This document shows positions 14,333 through 21,484 of a stretch of 42,957 bases of DNA, piece by piece. Both the position numbers and the translations under genes were made by a program. Numbering within the stretch: position 1 is the stretch's first letter; each line of letters starts with the position of its first letter. Source of the stretch: an uncultured delta proteobacterium (GTDB lineage: Bacteria > Bdellovibrionota_C > UBA2361 > CAIXSY01); the NCBI GenBank assembly GCA_903922175.1, contig CAIXSY010000242.1:1-42957 (forward strand). Direction: 5' to 3'. Under the pieces are notes generated by a model. That model was not told the DNA's origin. It was given only the letters and a program-made list of their open reading frames with translations, and searched no databases.

Positions 14333-15328
14333 ATGCAGAACCAATCCATCTCTGTCCTTGCTCTTGGTAATTGGGGAACGGCGCTGGCGAATCATCTCTC
14401 CCAGCGCGGTCATAACGTGATTGCCTGGGGTCATGAAGATTCTATTATTTCGGCGATTAACCAGACGCACCGTAACCCCAAGTCCTTTAGCGAGGTAGAG
14501 CTTGAGCCTTCGCTGCACGCCACATCGAGCCTCGAAGAGGCGCTGCAGGCTGAGATCTTGATTATGGCCTTTCCCGCATCTGCTCTGGGCAAGGTGGTGC
14601 CAAAGCTGTGTGTGCGCCCGGGGACGATTGTCGTGAGCGTCATTAAGGGGTTCGAGGAGGGCGCCCTCCTTACTCCACTGCAGTATGCTGAGCAGGTTCT
14701 TGGTAATCGAGCCCGCTATGCCGTGCTCTCCGGCCCTAGTTTTGCTACGGATATTATACATGGTAAGCCCGCTAGTGTTGTGGTCGCCTCCAAAGATGAG
14801 GCCACGGCAAAATGCGTAGCCGATCTGTTCGCCGGGGGGGTGTTGCGTGTTTATACCTCGACGGATCCCATCGGAGTGGAGATTGGCGGGGCAGTTAAGA
14901 ACGTCATCGCTCTCGCCGTGGGCATCTGTGATGGTATGCGCCTAGGGGATTCAGCGCGTGCCGGCCTGATTACTCGCGGTCTTGCTGAAATGATACGCCT
15001 TGGCACTGCCCTTGGCGCAGATCCGCGTACCCTTACCGGACTTTCCGGGCTTGGCGATCTTGTTATGACTGCGACCTGTGATACGAGCAGAAACCGCTCG
15101 GCCGGCCTTCGCCTCGGGCAAGGGGAGAAGCTCTCCTCTATACTTCGTGAGATCCGTTCGGTGGTCGAGGGGGTGCATTCCACTCCGCTTGTACTTGAGT
15201 TGGCAAAGCGCTGCAATGTTGAGATGCCGATTACGCTGCAGGTGGCTAGAGTGCTCGCCGAGGAGACTTCAGCGCCGGATGCGGCACGGGCGTTGATCTC
15301 GAGGCCGATGCGACGAGAGCTTGAGTGA
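14333..15328 (+). CDS. gpsA: Glycerol-3-phosphate dehydrogenase [NAD(P)+]
   Basis: The 331-residue protein has the usual GpsA length. The N-terminal Rossmann motif reads LALGNWGTALANHL. The family blocks follow: VVSVIKGFEEG, AVLSGPSFATDI, the catalytic-lysine segment EIGGAVKNVIALAVGICDGM, GLSGLGDLVMTATCDTSRNR and EGVHST. It reduces dihydroxyacetone phosphate to sn-glycerol 3-phosphate, the backbone for phospholipids. The ATG lies 13 bases after the target duplication of a MITE, so the native promoter has been displaced or rebuilt. No ribosome binding site is evident. Its TGA overlaps the ATG of the lipid-kinase gene. Confidence 0.97.
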   Translation: MQNQSISVLALGNWGTALANHLSQRGHNVIAWGHEDSIISAINQTHRNPKSFSEVELEPSLHATSSLEEALQAEILIMAFPASALGKVVPKLCVRPGTIVVSVIKGFEEGALLTPLQYAEQVLGNRARYAVLSGPSFATDIIHGKPASVVVASKDEATAKCVADLFAGGVLRVYTSTDPIGVEIGGAVKNVIALAVGICDGMRLGDSARAGLITRGLAEMIRLGTALGADPRTLTGLSGLGDLVMTATCDTSRNRSAGLRLGQGEKLSSILREIRSVVEGVHSTPLVLELAKRCNVEMPITLQVARVLAEETSAPDAARALISRPMRRELE

Positions 15329-16257
15329 TGCGTTTTTATTGTCTGGTTAACGGCATGGCAGGAGCCGGGAAAGGGGCGAGGCTCTTGCGCATTCTCGGCG
15401 ATTTGAGTCGTTGTGGAGTGTTGAACGGAGATGTCGTCGCGCTCAATCCTGAAAAGTTCGCCGAGCAGATGCGATGCGCACGATCCTATGATGCTATCCT
15501 CGTCGCCGGTGGCGATGGGACGGTCTCGCGTGTGGCGGGTGCGCTCGCCGATGCGCAGATACCTATCGGCGTCTTACCGCTCGGTGTGGGCAATGATCTC
15601 GCCAAAGAGCTTGGGGTATATCGACTCTTTTCACCTGCTTCACCTGAGACTCTTCTTGCCCACTACGCCAAGGCCCGAACACGGCGATTTTCACTGGGCA
15701 AGATCGTCTTTGATGACGGGCAAGTATTTCGGTTCATCAACTATCTTTCGTTTGGGTTCGATGCGGCCGCCGTTATACGCTTCAGCGCGCTTCGTAGCCG
15801 TTACCCATGGATCGCCAAGCTCGGTGGGCGGCTTGGCTGTCTTGCGCTTTATGGATGGTGTGGGCTGGTCAATATTACGACCAGGTTGCCGGCCGCGCTT
15901 GTCGTGCGCGACATCGCTACACAGCGTCGCGTTGATGCCGCAGGTAATGTAGCCCTTATATTTTCCAACCTACGTTCCTATACGGGGCTCGGGAAAGTGA
16001 GCAGGTCAGGCTCTCCCTTCGATGACCGCATTGAATGTTCGTTGATTAAATCTCTCGCAGGCTACGCGCGCATCTTTCTCGGTACCAATCAGGAGTGGGG
16101 ATCTTCGCTGGCAGGCTTCGAAGTAGAGCTTCCAGCGCAGGGAGCCCCACTTCAGATAGATGGCGAGCCCATGCCTCATATATGCAGCCGACGCTGTTTG
16201 GTTACACTTGAGGGGGCAGTGTCTATGTTGGTACCAGCCGTGTCTTCGCCTCTTTGA
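15328..16257 (+). CDS. Diacylglycerol/lipid kinase family protein
   Basis: The 309-residue protein (ATG at 15328, overlapping the gpsA TGA as TGATG) has the catalytic domain of the DAGK/YegS/sphingosine-kinase fold. It shows FYCLVNGMAGAGKG at the start, VAGGDGTVSRVAGAL (about 60-74), GVLPLGVGNDLAKELG (about 80-95) and FINYLSFGFDAAAV further on. The C-terminal beta-sandwich ends with LQIDGEP, the usual family ending. These enzymes phosphorylate a lipid hydroxyl with ATP; diacylglycerol is the likely but unproven substrate. Coupling to gpsA suggests phospholipid recycling. The last 35 bases overlap the convergent HugZ-like gene. Confidence 0.88.
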   Translation: MRFYCLVNGMAGAGKGARLLRILGDLSRCGVLNGDVVALNPEKFAEQMRCARSYDAILVAGGDGTVSRVAGALADAQIPIGVLPLGVGNDLAKELGVYRLFSPASPETLLAHYAKARTRRFSLGKIVFDDGQVFRFINYLSFGFDAAAVIRFSALRSRYPWIAKLGGRLGCLALYGWCGLVNITTRLPAALVVRDIATQRRVDAAGNVALIFSNLRSYTGLGKVSRSGSPFDDRIECSLIKSLAGYARIFLGTNQEWGSSLAGFEVELPAQGAPLQIDGEPMPHICSRRCLVTLEGAVSMLVPAVSSPL

Positions 16258-16981
16258 GCAAAGCACCGAAGGCAGTTTTTAGCTGATCGGGCTGACGAAT
16301 AATCTGATGGAATTGGATCGTAAGGAGTTCGCGTACCATTGCTTTACGTAGGCAGAGGGTGCAGCCCTCGGCATCAAGATGTACAATTTGAGGGTGGTAT
16401 TCCAGTGGATCGAATGAGCTGTGTGCACGTACCAGATCGGCCACTCCCTCGGCATGCTCCTCGTTTATCTGATCTATAATCGTCGCGGCATGATAGGCGA
16501 GTACGTCGGGGGTCGCCTTGCAAAACGCTTCGCCGTCGATCCATCCCATGTGGCCGAATGAGCCGATCCAGCGTACGCGCTCTGGCGTGAGGCGCATAAA
16601 CGCAAAATTCGGCGCAATGTCAGGGCGTACAGATTCCGGGAAGCGTTTCTCATACGAGTTGCGGACACGATCGAGCTCTGCTTCGGAAACTAGTGAAAAT
16701 TCGCCAAGAATGGTCACGCGTGGATATGCTTGCGGATTGTGCAATCCTAAAGGGTCAAAGATCAGAAGGCTGGCACGGGCGTTGGCTGCTAAATTCTTGA
16801 AGTGTTCAGCGATATAGGAGACGTGGATGATGATGGTACCATTGACGCCGATGTCATAGCTGACCATAGATCCGAATGGATACCCCTTCGGGGTGCGTGT
16901 CAATGTGGAGAGGGCAGCCTGACGCTGCATAGTAACAAAGTCCCGGGCCTCTTCGGTATACTCTTCCGCAGCTTGTGTCAT
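16223..16981 (-). CDS. HugZ/PPOX-type flavin- or heme-binding protein with DUF2470 domain
   Basis: The 252-residue protein has an N-terminal split-barrel PNPOx-like domain: AALSTLTRTPKGYPFGSMV, IIIHVSYIAEHFKNL, RASLLIFDP, RVTILGEF and FAFMRLTPERVRWIGSFG. A C-terminal DUF2470-like domain (about 165-250) has INEEHAEGVADLV, where the conserved His sits, and AEGCTLCL. This two-domain form is found in heme-utilisation proteins (HugZ/HutZ) and in related chloroplast proteins. Heme degradation or binding is likely; true pyridoxamine oxidase activity is not. A promoter motif lies 20 bases upstream. The 3' end overlaps the lipid-kinase gene on the other strand. Confidence 0.8.
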   Translation of the reverse strand: MTQAAEEYTEEARDFVTMQRQAALSTLTRTPKGYPFGSMVSYDIGVNGTIIIHVSYIAEHFKNLAANARASLLIFDPLGLHNPQAYPRVTILGEFSLVSEAELDRVRNSYEKRFPESVRPDIAPNFAFMRLTPERVRWIGSFGHMGWIDGEAFCKATPDVLAYHAATIIDQINEEHAEGVADLVRAHSSFDPLEYHPQIVHLDAEGCTLCLRKAMVRELLTIQFHQIIRQPDQLKTAFGALLKEAKTRLVPT

Positions 16982-17000
16982 ATGGTCCCGTCCTAGGGGA

Positions 17001-17029
17001 AGTATACACGTTAAGAGGCGGTGGTGCTA
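17001..17029 (-). promoter_or_regulatory. Promoter of the HugZ-like gene
   Basis: TAGCAC (17029-17024), a 17-base spacer and TATACT (17006-17001) read on the minus strand, 19 bases before the ATG at 16981. The surrounding words CCATAGCACCAC and GTGTATACTT recur at 14128-14158. Confidence 0.45.
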
Positions 17030-17037
17030 TGGGGGGG

Positions 17038-17049
17038 ATGAGCAGATAC
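17038..17049. repeat. Isolated MITE right end
   Basis: ATGAGCAGATAC equals the last 12 bases of the element at 14159-14311 (TTAATGAGCAGATAC), after a short G run. The rest of the copy is gone. Confidence 0.4.
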
Positions 17050-17068
17050 TGGGCGAGGACCTACAAAG

Positions 17069-17424
17069 GTAACTACTCGCCCCTTCATCGGCTAACGCTG
17101 ACGTCAAACGTCTAGCGAGGCTGCGCCTCAGACCAAGGCTCCATTGCTAACTTAAACTTCTCCGTGGCCTTTCCTTCTTTGACCTGAGCATGTCTATCAG
17201 TCGAATTCCAAGAATATGGTGAATGGGCCATGGCCATGCGGGAGTTCAAGGCTAAGTTCAAGTGTAAAATGCAACTCATCTAGTACACGTTTCAAGGGTC
17301 AAGGAATCTAGCGCCGGACCTAAAGCGTCGAGGTCTGACGTCCGACGTCAGCGTCATCGATTCTCAGAAAGGGTCATTGTGTTGGGGTTATTTTACACAG
17401 GACGAGAAAAGGGCGAGCAGTTAC
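17069..17424. mobile_element. Larger GTAACT-type element with nested repeat
   Basis: Its left arm (GTAACTACTCGCCCCTTCAT, then CGGCTAACGCTGACGTCAAACG) matches the inverted right half of the element at 12411-12547. Its right arm (GACGTCAGCGTCATCGATTC, ending GGGCGAGCAGTTAC) matches that element's inverted left half. The 356-bp copy carries extra DNA in the middle: CTAGCGAGGCTGCGCCTCAG at 17112-17131, a hairpin-rich segment with GGGCCATGGCC, and the 48-bp repeat at 17266-17313. No perfect target duplication is seen. No gene lies in 16982-17741. Confidence 0.55.
17266..17313. repeat. 48-bp perfect direct repeat, copy 2
   Basis: Identical over 48 bases to 10886-10933. Here it is nested in the 17069-17424 element and is followed by CCGGACC rather than by AGGCTG. 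Confidence 0.8.
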
Positions 17425-17517
17425 GAAAGGTTCTTCGCGCCCTGGTGGGGGTAAAAAGGGTTAGGAGACAAGCTGTGTACGAAAGCTGCTTGTTGCCGAG
17501 CCTGAGCTCAGGTAATC

Positions 17518-17704
17518 TTAGGCACTGTTAATTAATAAAGGTGCCAATTTGCATCTCATCTTCAGGCCATCTTTGAATTTTTTTGAGTGGGGAAAATCCT
17601 CGATATAGTGATACTATGTCTGCGGTTTTCCCCGCTCAAAGAAAATTCAAATCTGACCTAAATCTGAGCGCAACTTGACACCTTTATTAATTAACAGGGC
17701 CTTA
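17518..17704. mobile_element. 187-bp long-hairpin element with 26-bp terminal inverted repeats
   Basis: TTAGGCACTGTTAATTAATA (from 17518) and its complement ending at 17704 are terminal inverted repeats of 26 bases with 24 matches; the central 19 bases (17525-17543, 17679-17697) are perfect. Pairing continues inward through TTTGAATTTTTTTGAGTGGGG / CCCCGCTCAAAGAAAATTCAAA almost to the centre, where ATAGTGATACTAT forms the tip. It is a non-coding, single hairpin of MITE or REP type, 37 bases before the M29 gene. The TAATAAAGGTG start recalls, from memory, the ends of IS200/REP-associated transposase elements. Confidence 0.65.
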
Positions 17705-17741
17705 CCTACCAAGGTTTCACGATATTCTGTTGGAAAACACT

Positions 17742-18851
17742 ATGAACGATCCTCGTTATTCTCAGCTCGCCGAACTTCTTGTTAAATATTCTACCCATAT
17801 CAAGAAGGCGGAGCGAGTGCTTCTCGATATGTCGGAAACCCCCGATGAATTTACTATTGAGCTGATACGTGCAGTGCGAGAAGCAGGTGGATTCCCCTAT
17901 GTCATCTTGCGTCGTAGTCGTATTAGCCGTGAGATGCTCCGTGGCACAAGTAAAGAGCATGCCGAAGTCATACGTGACACCGAGCTGTTTCAAATGAAAA
18001 AGATGCAGGCCTATATCGCCGTGCGTGGTGCCGCTAACGTGTACGAAAGCTCTGACGTGGCACCGTCTGATGTAAAGCTGTTTTCTAAGGTATTACGCCC
18101 GGCAAGTGATTATCGGGTCCGAAAAACAAAGTGGTGCGTTTTACGCTGGCCGTCTCCCAGTATGGCGCAGTCGGCGGGTATGAGTACTGAGGCCTTCGAG
18201 GAGTTCTATTTCAGGGTCTGTACCATGAACTACCCCAAGATGGCTAAAGCCATGGTGCCTCTACAGCGACGCATGGCCAAGGCCAATAAGGTACGTCTCG
18301 TCAGTCCGGGGACCGACCTGCGCTTTAGCATCAAGGGGATCGGAGCGATTATGTGCAAAGGGGACTTCAATATTCCGGACGGCGAAGTTTTTTCATGTCC
18401 GGTTAAGGAGTCGGTTGAAGGTGTTATTCAGTTTAACGCACCGAGCGTCTATGCGGGCACGCGCTTTGAGAAGGTGCGCCTTGTTTTTAAGCAGGGGAAG
18501 GTAGTCGAAGCCACGGGGAGCGATACCAAACGCCTTAACGAGATCCTCGACACCGATCCTGGGGCCCGTTATGTTGGCGAATTCTCACTGGGCTTTAATC
18601 CGTACATCCTTAACCCGATGGGTGATATCCTCTTCGATGAAAAGATCGCTGGGTCACTTCATTTTACTCCTGGACAGGCCTATGACCTTGCCGATAATGG
18701 CAATCGCTCCGCTGTGCACTGGGATATGGTTCTTATCCAGCGCCCAGAGTGGGGTGGGGGGGAGGTCTGGTTCGATGATAAACTGATCCGTAAAAACGGT
18801 AAGTTCGTGCCCAAAGATCTGTTGGCGCTCAACCCTGAAAATTTGCGCTAA
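17742..18851 (+). CDS. Aminopeptidase, family M29 (AmpS/thermophilic metalloprotease)
   Basis: From the ATG at 17742 the protein is 369 residues, typical for M29. A TTG 12 bases earlier is less likely. Family segments are visible: an N-terminal domain LAELLVKYSTHIKKAERVLL, the YFRVCTMNYPKM region, then the metal-binding C-terminal half with GTDLRFSIKG, CKGDFNIPDGEVFSCPVKES, YVGEFSLGFNP, DEKIAGSLHFTPG, and SAVHWDMVLIQRPEWGGGEV. The Glu, His and Asp ligands of the dinuclear metal site are kept in these blocks. It removes N-terminal residues from peptides in the cytoplasm. The long-hairpin element ends 37 bases upstream. Confidence 0.9.
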   Translation: MNDPRYSQLAELLVKYSTHIKKAERVLLDMSETPDEFTIELIRAVREAGGFPYVILRRSRISREMLRGTSKEHAEVIRDTELFQMKKMQAYIAVRGAANVYESSDVAPSDVKLFSKVLRPASDYRVRKTKWCVLRWPSPSMAQSAGMSTEAFEEFYFRVCTMNYPKMAKAMVPLQRRMAKANKVRLVSPGTDLRFSIKGIGAIMCKGDFNIPDGEVFSCPVKESVEGVIQFNAPSVYAGTRFEKVRLVFKQGKVVEATGSDTKRLNEILDTDPGARYVGEFSLGFNPYILNPMGDILFDEKIAGSLHFTPGQAYDLADNGNRSAVHWDMVLIQRPEWGGGEVWFDDKLIRKNGKFVPKDLLALNPENLR

Positions 18852-18883
18852 CCTAAGTTTACGTATGACCTTGTGGTAAGATT

Positions 18884-19231
18884 ATGAAATCTCATGGTTT
18901 CCTCTGTGAGCATTGTGGTGGTGAGGCTAAAGCAGCATCGGATCATTGTCCTGTCTGCTTGTGGAGCAAGCACACCCACGGAGCCAAAGGAGGCGTGTGT
19001 CAGGGGCAGATGCAACCACTAAATATCTCCCTTAAGGAGACGGTGTGCATGATTACCTATCGCTGCCTGGGCTGTGGTCACGAAAGCCGACGCCGTGCGG
19101 TGGTGCAAGATAACTTTGAAGCGCTCACACGGCTCTCCATCCGGATGAATGAGGTTTGCAATGAGGAGGCGACGCAAGCCTTTATCAAATCACCTTCTTC
19201 GTTCATCACGATGGAGATGATCAAAAAATAG
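18884..19231 (+). CDS. RNHCP-domain zinc-ribbon protein
   Basis: The 115-residue protein has two zinc-ribbon-like Cys pairs around the RNHCP core: FLCEHCGG, then DHCPVCLWSKHTHG, GVCQGQMQPL, and a second ribbon MITYRCLGCGHESRRR. The helical C-terminus (ALTRLSIRMNEV) is the usual end. Its biochemical role is unknown; nucleic-acid binding is only plausible. It lies 32 bases after the M29 gene and may be co-transcribed. The TAG stop is part of the hairpin 19230-19253. Confidence 0.8.
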   Translation: MKSHGFLCEHCGGEAKAASDHCPVCLWSKHTHGAKGGVCQGQMQPLNISLKETVCMITYRCLGCGHESRRRAVVQDNFEALTRLSIRMNEVCNEEATQAFIKSPSSFITMEMIKK

Positions 19232-19253
19232 AGAGGCGCTGCCGCGCCTCTCT
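19230..19253 (+). terminator. GC-rich hairpin overlapping the RNHCP stop codon
   Basis: AGAGAGGCGC (19230-19239) and GCGCCTCTCT (19244-19253) form a perfect 10-bp stem around TGCC. The first two stem bases are the last two of the TAG stop. No T-tract follows. Confidence 0.5.
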
Positions 19254-19276
19254 GGCTACTAGACCGTCCGTGTAGA

Positions 19277-19494
19277 GATACTGGAAAAGGGAGCGCGCAA
19301 TGGGATGACATCAAAAAAGAATGTCATCCCGAGCGCAACCTTGCAGGATCGTTACGTCAAGCAGAGCAGCTAGCGAGTCGCTATGCTTCGCATAGCGACT
19401 CGCTAGCAGCCGTGGTATGCGCCTCAGTGCTGGCACTATGCGCTCGGGATGACATTAAAAGAATGTCATCCCGAACTCTCCCCTTTTCCAGCGC
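19277..19494. mobile_element. Nested inverted-repeat element with 18-bp perfect central stem
   Basis: The outer arms run from about 19280 (CTGGAAAAGGGAG) to 19340 and from 19436 to 19492 (CTCCCCTTTTCCAG). They pair over about 58 bases, including GGATGACAT and GAATGTCATCCCGAGCGCA. Inside is a perfect 18-bp hairpin (19369-19386 with 19390-19407, loop TTC). The TGTCATCCCGAGCG word resembles, from memory, a repeat seen in many bacterial genomes. It has no coding capacity. Confidence 0.6.
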
Positions 19495-19745
19495 CGTTGC
19501 ACAGCTATGAGAGTCCCATAAAAAGGGGAGAGGAGGGGCCTCCGTTACCGCGTCCTTAGTGAGCGATGTCTTAAACCAAAATAAAAGAACAGTTGACTCA
19601 TTTCTGATAACTTTCTGGCAAGGATCTAGCAAAGTTCTGCCTCAGGCCAGCGAGAACCGTTCGACTTGGTCGCAGGCTCACGTGCTCACGGGCGAGTGCA
19701 GCCGACCGTTGCACAGGAATCACGTATTTAATGAGGAGTATAAAG

Positions 19746-19953
19746 ATGCAGCTCGCCCAGTCTACGAAAAAACCTTTTGCGGACGGTATGGGGCGCGCTT
19801 ATTAAAGATCGAAAGGAAGTTCCAAACAGGATTGAATGTGCTGTGATGAGGGAGACTTTGAAACAATTATCGGCACCATGTCGACAAGTACAGTGTCTCG
19901 CTACGGCGATTCCAGCTCAAAAAGACTACGATGCTCGATTTTGTTCTTCCTGA
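19746..19953 (+). pseudogene. Possible frameshifted small gene
   Basis: TGAGGAG lies 9 bases before an ATG at 19746, an unusually good start for this window. The frame gives MQLAQSTKKPFADGMGRAY and stops at 19803-19805. One base shift would continue from 19801 as IKDRKEVPNRIECAVMRETL and on to a stop at 19951, about 69 residues in all. No family is recognised. It could be a decayed gene or chance. Elsewhere in 19232-20068 I see only the repeats listed and a decayed CTAGC...GCCTCAG copy near 19625. Confidence 0.25.
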
Positions 19954-20068
19954 ATGAGTCCTATGCTCATCAATATCAGGATGCCGGCGCTATAGCCGAT
20001 GGAAATAGTACAGAATATAGCGGTTTGTCTCCAAAATCCTTCATAGGTTCCACCGTGAGCGGGGACTT

Positions 20069-20326
20069 TTAAAAATATGGCTGCAACGCAAAACCAAAGA
20101 AGAACAGTATTGGTGACCAGAGACGATCACCAGCTATCCCCCATCGCTTCCACAGAATTGCCCAAAAGCCAGCACCAATAAATCCGATACCAACTGCGGC
20201 GACTAGAGCTTCAACATTTGGAGGTAATATCATCAAGCAAATAGCTAGTATTAAAATGGCACACACTATGTTTCGCCAATAGTATCGCCTTTCACGAAAT
20301 GAAGTAATTACGCCAGGAGTTGCCAT
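20069..20326 (-). CDS. Small membrane protein of unknown function
   Basis: The 85-residue protein has three hydrophobic segments: NIVCAILILAICLMIL (about 19-34), ALVAAVGIGFIGAGFWAIL (about 40-58) and SPILFFFGFAL (about 71-81). It has a basic N-terminus (RERRYYWRN) and a KRWG loop. No family is recognised. The hydrophobic pattern and charge placement favour a real inner-membrane protein over a chance frame. The ribosome binding site is weak (GAGAG). It stands alone; the 441 bases to ccmH hold no convincing gene. Confidence 0.5.
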   Translation of the reverse strand: MATPGVITSFRERRYYWRNIVCAILILAICLMILPPNVEALVAAVGIGFIGAGFWAILWKRWGIAGDRLWSPILFFFGFALQPYF

Positions 20327-20733
20327 AGGAAATATCTCTCAGGAAGAATAGTTGTCTCAGCAGACTACCCCGAAGGAGCTGGTCTCGATTTAAATTATGA
20401 CCTATTTTCGTCACTAAGCAACCTACCTACCAATCACCGCACGAATCTAGGTGGTTATATTGATAAACAGTAACCATGCGCCCTCTCGGCATGGGTAAAC
20501 TCGTCACTGAGTGCTGCTTTTTACCATTCTGACGAGGCAGGAATTGAATTGCTCGTCCCGCAGTTCAATCCGAGCATCACCGGGGGGCAAAACCAGCGCC
20601 CGGTAACGAGTTTAGCCAAGACGAAGGGAAGAGTAGTTGCAAATAGACAAGTTAGATACACCCTGTTTTCTTCTATGCCAGGCTGCATCCGAGAGTACTT
20701 AGCTCTTCTTGTCAGCATAGTTTTTGCGCAAAG

Positions 20734-20780
20734 GGTTCTCGCACCGAAGGTGGGCTAGAAGCGCGCATCAGCGCGCTTCT
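20734..20780 (-). terminator. ccmH 3' hairpin element (copy 1 of a three-copy family)
   Basis: AGAAGCGCGC (20757-20766) and GCGCGCTTCT (20771-20780) form a perfect 10-bp stem; the ccmH stop codon (20768-20770) lies in the loop. Downstream in the gene direction it joins CTAGCCCACCTTCGGTGCGA (to about 20734), which includes a CACC-TTC-GGTG mini-hairpin. The same two-part unit follows the EEP gene (37309-37355) and occurs at 41972-42018. Confidence 0.55.
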
Positions 20781-21322
20781 CGCATCGCCCGATCAATCCT
20801 CTCGCGCATCTGTGAATCGATCGGCGGGGGGCTCTGCGCTGGTATTGCGGATTGTTCGCGATTTCGTCGGCTGGCTAGCCAGAGGAAGAAGATTACTCCA
20901 CCGAGAGCTAAAAAGGCGAACGGCGCGATCCACGCTGTGGCTCCGAATCCACGTACCCTTGGCGCGGCTCGAATCTCTTCACCGTAGAGTACGAGGAGCG
21001 ACTGGGTAATGTGCTCTGCCGATTCTCCCTTGAGTAAGCGTTGGTGCACCTTCTGCTTTAACTCAGCGGCACTTGAGCTGGTGCAGTCACGCAGGAGCTT
21101 GCCGGGGCAGAATGGACTCATCAGTGAACCAAAGATCTCTTCAACTTTGACGTCTGCCGCCTCAGAGGAGATCGGCGAGGTTTCTGCCCACGCTCTGCAG
21201 GCGACAAGCGGTAAGACTAAGCACAAGGCTAGGCTGAATGCGAACGTATATTCGGCACACTGTTTTTTAATGGTGAGCAGTTCATTCATATGCAATCTCT
21301 GAGCACAGATAAGGACATTCAT
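20768..21322 (-). CDS. ccmH: Cytochrome c biogenesis protein CcmH-like, CPG(x)4C variant
   Basis: The 184-residue protein has an N-terminal signal/anchor (FAFSLALCLVLPLVACRAWA) and a CcmH domain (about 55-115): EEIFGSLMSPFCPG, KLLRDC, then AELKQKVHQRLLKGESAEHI and LVLYGEEIRAAPR. A second membrane helix follows (IAPFAFLALGGVIFFLWLA). Canonical CcmH has LRCxxC; here the cysteines are CPGKLLRDC, a variant I associate with deltaproteobacterial and related proteins. CcmH keeps apocytochrome c reduced for heme ligation on the outer face of the membrane. An internal ATG at 21289 is an alternative start. No other ccm genes are nearby. Confidence 0.75.
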   Translation of the reverse strand: MNVLICAQRLHMNELLTIKKQCAEYTFAFSLALCLVLPLVACRAWAETSPISSEAADVKVEEIFGSLMSPFCPGKLLRDCTSSSAAELKQKVHQRLLKGESAEHITQSLLVLYGEEIRAAPRVRGFGATAWIAPFAFLALGGVIFFLWLASRRNREQSAIPAQSPPPIDSQMRERIDRAMREAR

Positions 21323-21344
21323 GGTCGACTATTTCTGAGGGTGG

Positions 21345-21374
21345 AGTATACACCTTTAACAGATAGCAGCACTA
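21345..21374 (-). promoter_or_regulatory. Promoter of ccmH
   Basis: TAGTGC (21374-21369) and TATACT (21350-21345), 18 bases apart on the minus strand, sit 22 bases before the upstream ATG. GTGTATACTCC resembles the motif before the HugZ-like gene. Confidence 0.4.
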
Positions 21375-21484
21375 TGGCAGTTGCAATCTATTGATATGAC
21401 CCAGGAAACATGGGTCTTCGGCGTGATATGGCCGCTTCATTTCTCCTTTTAGTATCTTCCCCATCGTTCCGATAACTACCATTG

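Noticed and set aside
17061-17432. Target duplication for the 17069-17424 element
   Set aside because: CTACAAAG and GAAAGGTT share only an AAAG word in shifted positions.
19836-20072. 78-codon plus-strand frame
   Set aside because: It overlaps the frameshifted candidate in another frame and has no ribosome binding site.
20474-20759. Open plus-strand frame of about 95 codons containing ELLVPQFNPSITGG
   Set aside because: There is only a late ATG, the stop is provided by the 3' hairpin element of ccmH, and no family is recognised. A minus-strand frame overlaps it. I see nothing convincing in 20327-20733.
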